12,658 nt of DNA, taken from contig JBEIRG010000085.1 of NCBI GenBank assembly GCA_040376155.1, forward strand, positions 1 to 12,658, given 5' to 3'. Positions 4,823 through 11,916 of this stretch are shown here, one piece after another (position 1 is the stretch's first letter; each line of letters starts with the position of its first letter). The position numbers were made by a program, and so were the translations under genes. A model generated the notes under the pieces. That model was not told where the DNA came from, searched no databases, and saw only the letters and a list, made by a program, of their open reading frames with translations. The DNA comes from CADCWF01 sp903864575. Lineage in GTDB: Bacteria; Chloroflexota; Chloroflexia; Thermomicrobiales; UBA6265.

Positions 4823-6241
4823 GTGAGTGATCTCCACGCCTCCAGCCGGGCTGCGGTCGTGATCCTCGCGGCCGGCAAGGGAACGCGGATGAAATCCGCG
4901 CTCCCCAAACCGCTGCACCACGTCGCGGGCAGGCCCATGGTTGCCCACGTCCTCGCGGCGGCATCGGCGGTGGATCCCGTTGCGTCGGTGCTGGTCGTCT
5001 CCCCGGAACTCGCCGATCTTCCTGCTCGCATCCATGCCGGTCCCGGCATCACTGCCGCGATTCAGGACCCTCCGCTCGGCACTGGCGACGCCGTCCGCCA
5101 GGCCTTGTCCCATGTGGCAGGCGCAGACTGGCTGCTCGTCTTTTTCGCAGACCACCCGCGTCTCGATGCCGACACCGCAACCGCCCTGCTCGACGGGGCC
5201 AAATCCTCCGGCGCGCGAGTCACGGTGCTGACCGCCATCCTCTCCGATCCGGCGGGGTATGGCCGGATCGACCGGGACGACGCAGGCCGGGTGGTCCGAA
5301 TCGTCGAGCGCAAAGACGACAACCCGGCGAAACGGAGCGGAGCGGTCGAAGTTAACAGCGGCATGATGGCCCTCGATGCCCGCTGGGCCGCTGATGCCCT
5401 GACCCGGCTCACCCCCAGCCCGGCCTCGGGCGAGTACTACCTCACCGAGTTGATCGAACGTGCGGTGGCGGACGGGCCTGCAGCCGGCGGAAGGTGGCCC
5501 GTCGCCACTGTCTCAGCCGATCCCCGGGTCGCGCTCGGCATCAACGATCGGGTGGAACTTGCCGCCGCCGACGCCGATCTCCGTCAACGCATCCGCGAGC
5601 GCCACATGCGAAACGGCGTCACCATTGTCGGCCCGGAAACCGTATTCATCGACGAAGGCGTCGTCATCGGCGCCGACACGACGATCCTTCCCGGTTGCGT
5701 CATCACTGGCGCAACCGTCATTGGCGGCAACTGCGAAATCGGTCCCTATGCCGTGCTGAGCGACGCCACCATCGGCGACCGGGCGCGGGTGACTGCCACG
5801 TTCGTCCAGCAGTCCCGCATTGGGGCGGGCGCCGACGCCGGACCGTGGTCCCACCTTCGCGCGAACGCGGAGGTCGGCGACGGAGCGCACGTTGGCAACT
5901 TCGTGGAATTGAAGAATTCCCGGCTCGGCCCCGGCGCGAAGAGCGGCCACGTCAGTTATCTTGGTGACGCGGAGATCGGCGCGCGGGCCAACATCGGCGC
6001 GGGAACGATCACCGCCAACTGGGATGGCATCGACAAGCACCGAACCGTCATCGGTGAAGACGCGTTTATCGGCGTGGACACGATCCTGCGAGCGCCGGTC
6101 ACGATCGGCGCGATGGCCAGGACCGGCGCCGGGTCGGTCGTGCTCGCGAACGTGCCGGACGGCGAAACGGTCGTTGGCGTCCCCGCGAAGCCGATCATCC
6201 GGACAGCAGACGGCGCGAAAAGGGAGGGCAGCGGTGGTTGA
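4823..6241 (+). CDS. glmU: Bifunctional UDP-N-acetylglucosamine pyrophosphorylase / glucosamine-1-phosphate N-acetyltransferase
   Basis: GlmU acetylates glucosamine-1-phosphate and joins the product to UTP, giving UDP-GlcNAc for cell-wall and other glycans. The product is 472 residues. The GTG at 4823 is chosen because it puts the nucleotide-binding LAAGKGTRMKS at residues 15-25, but the ribosome site is poor; an in-frame TTG at 4805 is the alternative. The uridylyltransferase domain spans about 10-245, with Lys29, QDPPLGTGDA (81-90), metal-ligand Asp110, Asn178 and EYYLTE (204-209). A left-handed beta-helix follows from about 265 to 455. It has the acetyltransferase residues Arg346, Lys364 and catalytic His376 (GHVSYLGDAEIG) and NIGAGTIT. 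Two usual motifs differ: FADHP where YGDVP is common, and NWDG where NYDG is common. No promoter is evident between the tRNA and this gene. It overlaps prs by 8 bases. Confidence 0.96.
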   Translation: MSDLHASSRAAVVILAAGKGTRMKSALPKPLHHVAGRPMVAHVLAAASAVDPVASVLVVSPELADLPARIHAGPGITAAIQDPPLGTGDAVRQALSHVAGADWLLVFFADHPRLDADTATALLDGAKSSGARVTVLTAILSDPAGYGRIDRDDAGRVVRIVERKDDNPAKRSGAVEVNSGMMALDARWAADALTRLTPSPASGEYYLTELIERAVADGPAAGGRWPVATVSADPRVALGINDRVELAAADADLRQRIRERHMRNGVTIVGPETVFIDEGVVIGADTTILPGCVITGATVIGGNCEIGPYAVLSDATIGDRARVTATFVQQSRIGAGADAGPWSHLRANAEVGDGAHVGNFVELKNSRLGPGAKSGHVSYLGDAEIGARANIGAGTITANWDGIDKHRTVIGEDAFIGVDTILRAPVTIGAMARTGAGSVVLANVPDGETVVGVPAKPIIRTADGAKREGSGG

Positions 6242-7175
6242 CGGCCGGCTCCAGGTCTTCGCGGGAACGTCGCACCCCGCCCTCGCCGCCGCCATCATGG
6301 GCGAACTGGAAGCACCCCTCGGCCGCGCCATCGTGGGACGCTGGAAAAACGGCGAAACCCGGGTCAAGCTCGAGGAGAATGTCCGCGGCTCCGACGTGTT
6401 CATCTTCCAGACCCTGTGCGAGCCAGTGGATCACCACATCTTCGAACTTCTGCTCATGATCGACGCCGCCCGCCGCGCCTCCGCCGCCCGGATCACCGCG
6501 GTCATCCCCTACTACGCATACGCGAAGCAGGAGAAGAAGACCACCGGCCGCGAGCCGATCTCCGCAAAGCTGCTGGCGAATCTGATCACCACCGCCGGAG
6601 CCGATCGCGTACTGACGATCGATCTTCACGCGCCGGCAATCGAGGGGTTTTTCGACATCCCGGTCGATCACCTCCGCGCCACGTCACTGCTGGCGCGTCA
6701 TGTGCTCCGCCAAACGACCGACGAAATCGTCAGCGTCAGCCCGGACGCGGGGGGAGTGGCCCGCACCGAGGATTTCCGCAAGCGAACCGGAGGTTCACTT
6801 GCGATCATCTCCAAGATCCGGCCGGAAGCGGACGTGACCGAGTCCCTTGGCGTTGTCGGAGACGTGGACGGGAAGACAGCCTACATCGTGGACGACATGA
6901 TCTCCACGGGTGGCACGCTGGTATTGGCCGCGGAGCGCCTGCGCGAACGCGGCGCGCGACACATCCACTGCGCGGCGACCCATGGCATCTTCGCCGCCGA
7001 TGCGCTCGAAGTCATCAATCGCTCGGAGATCGAGCACGTGATCGTCACCGACACGCTCCCGATGCCCGACCACGGGCCGCGGAAGAAGATCTCGACCATT
7101 TCCGTTGCGCCGATGCTTGCCGAGGCGATCATGCGGATCCACAAGGATCTCAGCATCAGCGCCCTGTTTACCTGA
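6234..7175 (+). CDS. prs: Ribose-phosphate pyrophosphokinase (PRPP synthetase)
   Basis: Prs moves pyrophosphate from ATP to ribose-5-phosphate to make PRPP, used for nucleotides, His, Trp and NAD. The product is 313 residues, a normal length. The GTG at 6234 has AGGGAGGG at 5-base spacing and overlaps the glmU end by 8 bases, so translation is probably coupled. Key parts are WKNGETRVKLEENVRGSDVF, the flexible catalytic loop YAYAKQEKKTTGREPISAK, LTIDLHA with the catalytic His, FFDIPVDHL, SPDAGGVARTEDF, and the ribose-phosphate loop VDDMISTGGT. Common bacterial enzymes read FSDGE, RQDRK and DDMIDTAGT at these places, so this is a divergent member that keeps all the blocks. UDP-GlcNAc and PRPP synthesis genes are often neighbours in bacteria. 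It is expressed with glmU upstream and the CNNM and birA genes downstream. Confidence 0.95.
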   Translation: MVDGRLQVFAGTSHPALAAAIMGELEAPLGRAIVGRWKNGETRVKLEENVRGSDVFIFQTLCEPVDHHIFELLLMIDAARRASAARITAVIPYYAYAKQEKKTTGREPISAKLLANLITTAGADRVLTIDLHAPAIEGFFDIPVDHLRATSLLARHVLRQTTDEIVSVSPDAGGVARTEDFRKRTGGSLAIISKIRPEADVTESLGVVGDVDGKTAYIVDDMISTGGTLVLAAERLRERGARHIHCAATHGIFAADALEVINRSEIEHVIVTDTLPMPDHGPRKKISTISVAPMLAEAIMRIHKDLSISALFT

Positions 7176-7216
7176 TGATCGATTCCGGATTCCGCGAGGA
7201 GCCTGCCTGCCGGTGA
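7175..7216 (+). CDS. Possible 13-codon bridging ORF between prs and the CNNM gene
   Basis: An ATG at 7175-7177 overlaps the prs stop as TGATG. It opens a 13-residue frame (MIDSGFREEPACR) that ends at TGA 7214-7216. That stop overlaps the GTG start (7213-7215) of the next gene. The arrangement would let ribosomes finishing prs pass to the CNNM gene. It may be a chance frame: there is no family match, and the peptide probably has no function of its own. Confidence 0.25.
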   Translation: MIDSGFREEPACR

Positions 7217-8517
7217 GCGCCCAGAGCTGGACCGAGATTGCCATCGCCGTTGCATCGCTTGTCATGCTGGCGCTCGCTGCGATCACCGAAGCATCTGCCG
7301 GACTGGTGAGCCGTTCCCGGCTTCGCGTGGCCGCCGAGCGCGGCGCGCGACCTCGCAGCGTCGATGGACTGCTCGACCCGCGCCGCGCCCTGATCGCCGC
7401 GCTGGAACTTGCGCAAGCGATTGCCCTGGCGGCCGCCGCGAGTCTGCTCACAACCGTCATCCTTCGCGAAGTTGGCCGGTTCGAGCATCTGCTCGCGATC
7501 GTCGTGGTCGTGCTCGTCTATCTCGTCTTTGGCCAGGCCTTGCCGCGCGCCATCGCTACGAAGCAGCCGGAGCGAACGGCTCGCCTGGTGATTGGTCTCG
7601 GGGGCGTCTTCGCCTTTGCCGCCGCGCCGCTGGTGGCCATCGGGGATCTGTTCACCCGCTTCTGGACCGGCATCGTGCCGGGCGATGGCCGGGACGCAGC
7701 CGTTTTCGACGCCGAGGAAGACCTCAGGCGCGCAATCGAGGGACCAGTTGACGGGATCATCGAACCCGAGGAACGGGAGATGATCGATGCCGTGCTGGAA
7801 CTCGAGGACACCCCGGTCCGCGACATCATGGTTCCCCGTGTCGACATCATCGCCGTCGAGGAGAACCAGAGTGCGGCGGAAATCCTCGCCACCATCACGA
7901 TGGCCGGCCATTCCCGCGTTCCGGTTTACCGCGAAACCATCGACCAGATCGTGGGAATCCTCTACGCAAAGGACCTTCTGCCCTTCGTCATCGGAACCAC
8001 CGAGACGCTGCCGCTCGCCCGTCTCGTGCGGCCCGCCTGGGTCGTGCCGGAGTCGAAGCGGATCGACGACCTGTTGGCGGAGCTTCGCCGCAACCGCATT
8101 CACATCGCCATCGTCGCCGACGAATATGGCGGAACGGCGGGGTTGGTCACCATCGAGGACATCATCGAAACCATCGTGGGCGACATTCAGGACGAGTACG
8201 ACCGGGAAGCGCCGATGCTGGAGCGCATCTCCGGGCAGGAAGTCATCGTCGACGGCGGCATTCCCCTTTCGGACATCGAGGACGCTCTCGATGTCGACCT
8301 CGAGGATGACGACGACGATGTCTCCACCGCGGCGGGCTGGGTCCACGTCCACCTCGAACGCCTGCCCCACCCCGGCGATGTCTTCGACGCCGACGGACTG
8401 CGCTGCGAAATCATCAGTACGGAGGGTCACCGCCTCCGCCGACTTCGCCTGACGCGGCTCGACGCCGAAGGGAAAACGACGTCGGAACATCCAGGGCCGG
8501 AGATACCCGAGGCATGA
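7213..8517 (+). CDS. CNNM/CorC (HlyC-type) membrane protein with tandem CBS domains
   Basis: The product is 434 residues from a GTG at 7213, with GAGGAG 11 bases upstream. Residues about 1-150 form the CNNM/DUF21 membrane domain with four hydrophobic segments (about 6-26, 60-84, 92-115 and 125-147). A cytoplasmic CBS pair follows: one near 203-262, starting RDIMVPRVDI, and one near 268-325, ending in ADEYGGTAGLVTIEDIIETIVGDI-type sequence (302-325). Residues about 340-418 form the CorC_HlyC transporter-associated domain. An acidic run lies at 364-369. Relatives are linked to magnesium or cobalt export and homeostasis; older annotations say hemolysin. CBS domains usually bind ATP or Mg-ATP. 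The transported ion cannot be told here. It is linked to prs by the bridging ORF and overlaps birA by 4 bases (ATGA). PRPP and biotin ligases are Mg-ATP enzymes, but a shared role is only conjecture. Confidence 0.93.
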   Translation: MSAQSWTEIAIAVASLVMLALAAITEASAGLVSRSRLRVAAERGARPRSVDGLLDPRRALIAALELAQAIALAAAASLLTTVILREVGRFEHLLAIVVVVLVYLVFGQALPRAIATKQPERTARLVIGLGGVFAFAAAPLVAIGDLFTRFWTGIVPGDGRDAAVFDAEEDLRRAIEGPVDGIIEPEEREMIDAVLELEDTPVRDIMVPRVDIIAVEENQSAAEILATITMAGHSRVPVYRETIDQIVGILYAKDLLPFVIGTTETLPLARLVRPAWVVPESKRIDDLLAELRRNRIHIAIVADEYGGTAGLVTIEDIIETIVGDIQDEYDREAPMLERISGQEVIVDGGIPLSDIEDALDVDLEDDDDDVSTAAGWVHVHLERLPHPGDVFDADGLRCEIISTEGHRLRRLRLTRLDAEGKTTSEHPGPEIPEA

Positions 8518-9272
8518 CGCCTGCCCCACGTCCTGTGACCTGGGTCATCCACGAGCGGCGCATGGTAACCAGCACGATGGATGTGGCCGCCGCGCTGGCC
8601 GCCGCGGGCGCCCCCGAGGGCACGGTCGTCGTCGCGGAGCGCCAGACCGCCGGGCGCGGCCGTTCCGGACGAACATGGCAGGACGTGGGCGTGGCCCTGC
8701 AGGCCACTATCGTGCTCAGGCCCAGCCTCCCGGCGAGGCTGCTGACCGTCGCACCCCTGCTCTTTGGTGTCGCAGCCGCCGAGGCAGTCGAAACTCGCTG
8801 CCCCGCCACCCGCATCTGGTTGAAATGGCCCAACGACCTGTGGGTGGGAGAGCGGAACGATGGGCGCAAACTCGGCGGCATCCTCGTCGAAATGAAGGCC
8901 AACGGGGCGATGCTGGCCGGGTTCGGGATCAACATCGACCTACCCGCAGGCGCGCATCCCCCCGGCGCGGCATGCCTTGCGACCGTGGGGTGCCCGGTCG
9001 CGGCGCGAGACCTGCTCGACGCCCTGCTTGCCCGAATCGCAATCCACTGGCAAGCCCTGATCGGCGGCGAGGGCCGGGTCCCGCTTGACGGCTGGCGCTC
9101 CCGCGCGGCGCTGTTCGGTGAGTGGGTCGCCATCATCGATCACGATGGCGTTCCGCAGTCCGGCCGATTCATCGGCATTCGCGAGGACGGAGCGCTTCTC
9201 CTCGCGAACGACGCGGGCGGCATTCATCCCGTCGTCGCCGGCGACCTGGCGCGCGGTCCCCGGCCGACCTGA
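8514..9272 (+). CDS. birA: Biotin--[acetyl-CoA-carboxylase] ligase, class I without DNA-binding domain
   Basis: The enzyme activates biotin with ATP to biotinyl-AMP and attaches it to a lysine of carboxylase carrier proteins. The product is 252 residues. The ATG at 8514 overlaps the upstream stop as ATGA, with GGAG about 11 bases before it. The motifs occur in order: TSTMDVA (19-25), the biotin/ATP loop AERQTAGRGRSGRTW (41-55), LKWPNDLW (103-110), KLGGILVE with the catalytic Lys (119-126) and GFGIN (136-140). A small C-terminal SH3-like domain spans about 203-245. There is no N-terminal helix-turn-helix, so this form should not act as the BirA repressor of biotin genes. It is the last gene of the glmU run. 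The gene symbol follows usual practice for single-function ligases. Confidence 0.95.
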   Translation: MTPAPRPVTWVIHERRMVTSTMDVAAALAAAGAPEGTVVVAERQTAGRGRSGRTWQDVGVALQATIVLRPSLPARLLTVAPLLFGVAAAEAVETRCPATRIWLKWPNDLWVGERNDGRKLGGILVEMKANGAMLAGFGINIDLPAGAHPPGAACLATVGCPVAARDLLDALLARIAIHWQALIGGEGRVPLDGWRSRAALFGEWVAIIDHDGVPQSGRFIGIREDGALLLANDAGGIHPVVAGDLARGPRPT

Positions 9273-9337
9273 CCGGCGCGGCAACGACGGACTCCTGCGC
9301 CGCCACATCTCCAGCCCTCAGTCAGGGATTCCCGGAA

Positions 9338-9363
9338 CGCCGCCGACTGCCCAGCAGGCGGCG
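9338..9363. terminator. Hairpin in the convergent birA / DUF983 spacer
   Basis: CGCCGCC (9338-9344) and GGCGGCG (9357-9363) pair perfectly around a 12-base loop midway in the 129-base spacer between two convergent stops. Two smaller hairpins flank it: CCCT/AGGG at 9315-9327 and TGACC/GGTCA at 9370-9385. No T-runs follow on either strand, so this is a possible two-way stop with weak support. Confidence 0.35.
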
Positions 9364-9401
9364 CTGATCTGACCCTTCGCGGTCACGCCATTCGAGAGCG
9401 C

Positions 9402-9902
9402 CTAGTTCTTCTGCATGGTCGAGGTCCGCACGTATCGTTCCGGCTGCGCTTGCGGGGGGTGAATCGTGAGGTCCAACGCCATCCAGAACGTCCGGGAGTA
9501 CGGGAAGAACAGCAGCGGCAATAGCAAGGCCAGCGACACCGCGACGATCTCCTGCGTGAGCAGGGGAGCGCTTCGGAGCGAGGTGAAAAAGAGCAACCAG
9601 ACGGCGAGAAAGAGGGCGAGCGACTCCGAGATGACCAGGTTCAGGGCATAACCGCCGATGAAGTAGCCGTCCTCGCGCTCGAACTCCACCTCGCACGTCG
9701 GGCAAATCTTTCTGATCGTGAAGTAGTTCTCGAAAATGTTGCCGCCCCCGCAGTACGGACACTTCCGGGTTATGGCGCGACGGAGCAGGGTTCGTGTCCG
9801 GACCCAGCCGGCGGGGGGAAGGTTCGGCCATGGAATCGGGCCGGAAACCCGAACGACATGGGCGTCGCCATCTGTCCCGGCGGAGGCGAATTCGTCATCC
9901 AC
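9402..9902 (-). CDS. DUF983 family zinc-ribbon membrane protein
   Basis: The product is 166 residues from a GTG at 9900-9902, inside the end of etfA (8-base overlap), so its translation is probably coupled to etfA. The ribosome site is poor (GAGG about 12 bases away). Residues 47-70 carry two CPxC-type pairs (C48/C51 in KCPYCGGG and C67/C70 in ICPTCEVEF), a zinc ribbon. EREDGYFIGGYALNLV follows, a strongly conserved DUF983 block leading into the first membrane helix (about 82-108). A second helix spans about 117-137, and the tail is polar. The N-terminal 40 residues before the zinc ribbon are longer than usual. The function of the family is not established; similar proteins occur near respiratory genes in some bacteria. 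Sitting after etfBA, it might serve membrane electron transfer, but that is only inference. Confidence 0.88.
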   Translation of the reverse strand: MDDEFASAGTDGDAHVVRVSGPIPWPNLPPAGWVRTRTLLRRAITRKCPYCGGGNIFENYFTIRKICPTCEVEFEREDGYFIGGYALNLVISESLALFLAVWLLFFTSLRSAPLLTQEIVAVSLALLLPLLFFPYSRTFWMALDLTIHPPQAQPERYVRTSTMQKN

Positions 9903-10878
9903 GAGCGGCTTTGACCTCGCTCGTCAGAGCGGGAAGCACGTCGAACAGGTCACCGACGATGCCGAAGTGCGCGAGTTTGAAGATGGGAGCGTCCGGGTCC
10001 CGGTTGATCGCCACCACCACGTCACTGCCCTGCATGCCGACGTTGTGCTGTACCGCGCCGCTGACGCCAACCGCGATGTAGAGGTTCGGTGCGACCGTCT
10101 TTCCGGTCTGCCCGATCTGCTCGTGATGCCCTCGCCATCCGGCGTCCACGACAGCGCGGGTCGCGCCAACCGCGCCGCCGAGCGACGCAGCCAACTCCTC
10201 CACGAGGTTGAAGTTCGCGCTTTCCTTGAGCCCACGGCCGCCGACGACGACGATCTCCGCGCCGTCACGCGCGGTCGCCCCGCTCCCTTTCGGCTCGATC
10301 CCGGTGATATTGACCCGGAAGTCGCCGGGCCGGAACTCGACCTCCAGCGCCTCAACCGGCGCCGCCCCGATTCCCGCCGCTGCCTTCGCAAAACTGCCAG
10401 CCCGGACAGTTGCCACCTGCACCGGTCCGGAGAGCGTCACCACCGTATTGGCGCGTCCGCCCAGCACGGAGCGGGTGGCGGCGAGATCGCCGCCATCGGC
10501 GCCGAAGCCGATGCAGTCCGCCGCGAGGGGGGCATGGAGTCGCGCGGCGACCTTCGGCGCGTAATCCCTGCCCGCCGTCGAACCAGGGACAAGGATGATG
10601 CCCGCGCCAGTCGCCGCCTGCGCCGCGCACATGACGGTCGCCGCCGCTTCCGGATTGGCGGTATGGAGTCGCGCGTCATCGGCCACCAGCACCTTGTCCA
10701 CTCCCGCGGACGCCAATTCTGCAGCCCTGGCCGCCGCGCCATCACCGAAGACGACGGCGGTCAACGCTCCGCCGACGGCATCGGCGACTACCCGGCCCGC
10801 CGAGATCATCTCGAGGGAAATCGGCCGCAATGCCCCACTTGCCGCAATTTCCGCGGCGACCAGCACGCCCTTCGCCAT
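9895..10878 (-). CDS. etfA: Electron transfer flavoprotein, alpha subunit
   Basis: EtfA with EtfB forms the FAD/AMP heterodimer that carries electrons from acyl-CoA and other dehydrogenases to the quinone pool. The product is 327 residues. The ATG at 10876-10878 is preferred because GAGGTGA lies just upstream and overlaps the alternative GTG at 10887. The N-terminal Rossmann-like domain spans about 1-190. The C-terminal FAD domain begins with VVGGRGLK (211-218). It includes QIGQTGKTV (254-262) and the signature LYIAVGVSGAVQHNVGMQGS (266-285). AINRDPDAPIF and AHFGIVGDLFDVLPAL follow. The common QHL of the signature is QHN here. It lies 68 bases after etfB, in the usual B-A order, and overlaps the DUF983 gene. 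No Etf:quinone oxidoreductase or FixCX gene is in the window, so the partner dehydrogenase is unknown. Confidence 0.96.
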   Translation of the reverse strand: MAKGVLVAAEIAASGALRPISLEMISAGRVVADAVGGALTAVVFGDGAAARAAELASAGVDKVLVADDARLHTANPEAAATVMCAAQAATGAGIILVPGSTAGRDYAPKVAARLHAPLAADCIGFGADGGDLAATRSVLGGRANTVVTLSGPVQVATVRAGSFAKAAAGIGAAPVEALEVEFRPGDFRVNITGIEPKGSGATARDGAEIVVVGGRGLKESANFNLVEELAASLGGAVGATRAVVDAGWRGHHEQIGQTGKTVAPNLYIAVGVSGAVQHNVGMQGSDVVVAINRDPDAPIFKLAHFGIVGDLFDVLPALTSEVKAARG

Positions 10879-10946
10879 GTCGTTCACCTCATCATCCCAG
10901 CCGGGAGTACCGGCCGCAACGCTTCATCAGGCAGGAGAGCAGATCT

Positions 10947-11720
10947 TCAGATGACCTTCTGCTCCCTGAGCCACGCGACGAGTTGCTTCGCCGCTTCTGC
11001 CGCCGGTACGTCCTGCAGGATCACGCCGGTGACCGTCTTCTCCGGGGCCTTCGGCGCGGTCCAGCGAACCCGCCCAGCTCCCTCGGCGGCGCCAGTGACA
11101 ACCTCGATCGGCTTCTTCTTCGCTGCCATGATGCCCTTCAGCGAGGGCAGACGCGGCTCGTTCAGGCCGGTGCTGGAGAGCAACAGCGCCGGCATTGCCA
11201 CCGAGATGGTCTGGTAGCCATCCTCCATGTCGCGCTTCAGCGTCAGGTCGCCGCCCGCCGCCTCAACGGAGACGATGTTCGAAACCAGCGGCAGATCGAG
11301 CAACTCGGCTACCTGCGCGCCGACCTGGCCCGACTCGAGGTCATCAGCCGTCTGCCCCGCGATGACCAGCGACGGCCCGATCTTCCGAAGCTGCTCGGCG
11401 AGAAGCGTCGCGATCGTCAGGGTGTCATGCATGTTTTGGTCGGAGGTCTCGATATGCACGCCCCGATCGGCTCCCATGGCGAGGGCGCGAGTGAGCGCGT
11501 CCTTCGCGGAAGCTGGACCGACCGTCAGCACAATCGTCTCGCCGCCGTGCTGCTCCTGCAGCCGGAGCGCCTGCTCGATGGCGTACTCATCGTAGGAACT
11601 GACCGCGAGCTGCCCACTGTGCTGCGGCGTGCCGCTGGCGCGGTCGATCTTGACCGCGTTCATGTCCGGCACCTGCTTGACCAGCACCGCGATGGTCAGC
11701 GGCCCATTGCCCGAGTCCAT
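10947..11720 (-). CDS. etfB: Electron transfer flavoprotein, beta subunit
   Basis: EtfB is the AMP-binding partner of EtfA and docks with dehydrogenases through its recognition loop. The product is 257 residues from the ATG at 11718-11720. An in-frame GTG at 11759 would add an Arg/Gly-rich stretch that does not fit the family. The ribosome site is weak (GCGAGAAAC). Motifs are LTIAVLVKQVPD (8-19), YDEYAIEQALRLQE (43-56), LTVGPASAKDALTRALAMGA (65-84), AGQTADDLESGQVG (121-134) and the C-terminal signature LNEPRLPSLKGIMAAKKKP (186-204). Its length matches typical EtfB (about 250-260). It is the first gene of the etfB-etfA-DUF983 unit, with a spacer of 196 bases to the regulator gene upstream. Confidence 0.95.
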   Translation of the reverse strand: MDSGNGPLTIAVLVKQVPDMNAVKIDRASGTPQHSGQLAVSSYDEYAIEQALRLQEQHGGETIVLTVGPASAKDALTRALAMGADRGVHIETSDQNMHDTLTIATLLAEQLRKIGPSLVIAGQTADDLESGQVGAQVAELLDLPLVSNIVSVEAAGGDLTLKRDMEDGYQTISVAMPALLLSSTGLNEPRLPSLKGIMAAKKKPIEVVTGAAEGAGRVRWTAPKAPEKTVTGVILQDVPAAEAAKQLVAWLREQKVI

Positions 11721-11781
11721 TGTTTCTCGCTTCCCGCTCCCGGCACGGCCTCCGCGCACGACGCGCGGCGGGTGGGCGCCA

Positions 11782-11804
11782 CCAAATGCAATTGGCTCAG
11801 TTTA
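11782..11804 (-). promoter_or_regulatory. Possible etfB promoter with an AT-rich near-palindrome at the start site
   Basis: On the minus strand, TAAACT (11804 to 11799) resembles a -10 box. The expected start site near 11792 falls inside a 14-base near-palindrome at 11782-11795 (CCAAATG with CAATTGG, one mismatched pair). This is the most AT-rich patch in the spacer. No good -35 is seen. A repressor site at the start point is inferred. Confidence 0.35.
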
Positions 11805-11916
11805 CCGCGTGACGTGCCGGTCGACGCAGGCTGAAGCCCATTGCGGCGCCCGTCGCGACAGCGTCACCACATCGGGTCGGGAAGCGGAGCGGCGGAGGGA
11901 TTCCGTTCGCGGCGAC

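Noticed and set aside
7168..8529. 453-residue minus-strand open frame opposite the CNNM gene
   Set aside because: It has no domain motifs. It mirrors codon bias of a gene with clear CBS and CorC domains.
9736..11217. 493-residue plus-strand open frame opposite etfA and part of etfB
   Set aside because: It is Arg/His/Asp-rich and spans two recognised genes and their spacer. No ribosome site or family pattern is seen.
10830..11834. 334-residue plus-strand open frame opposite etfB
   Set aside because: It has the composition of a shadow frame and would cross the etfB promoter region. The EtfB signature is on the other strand.
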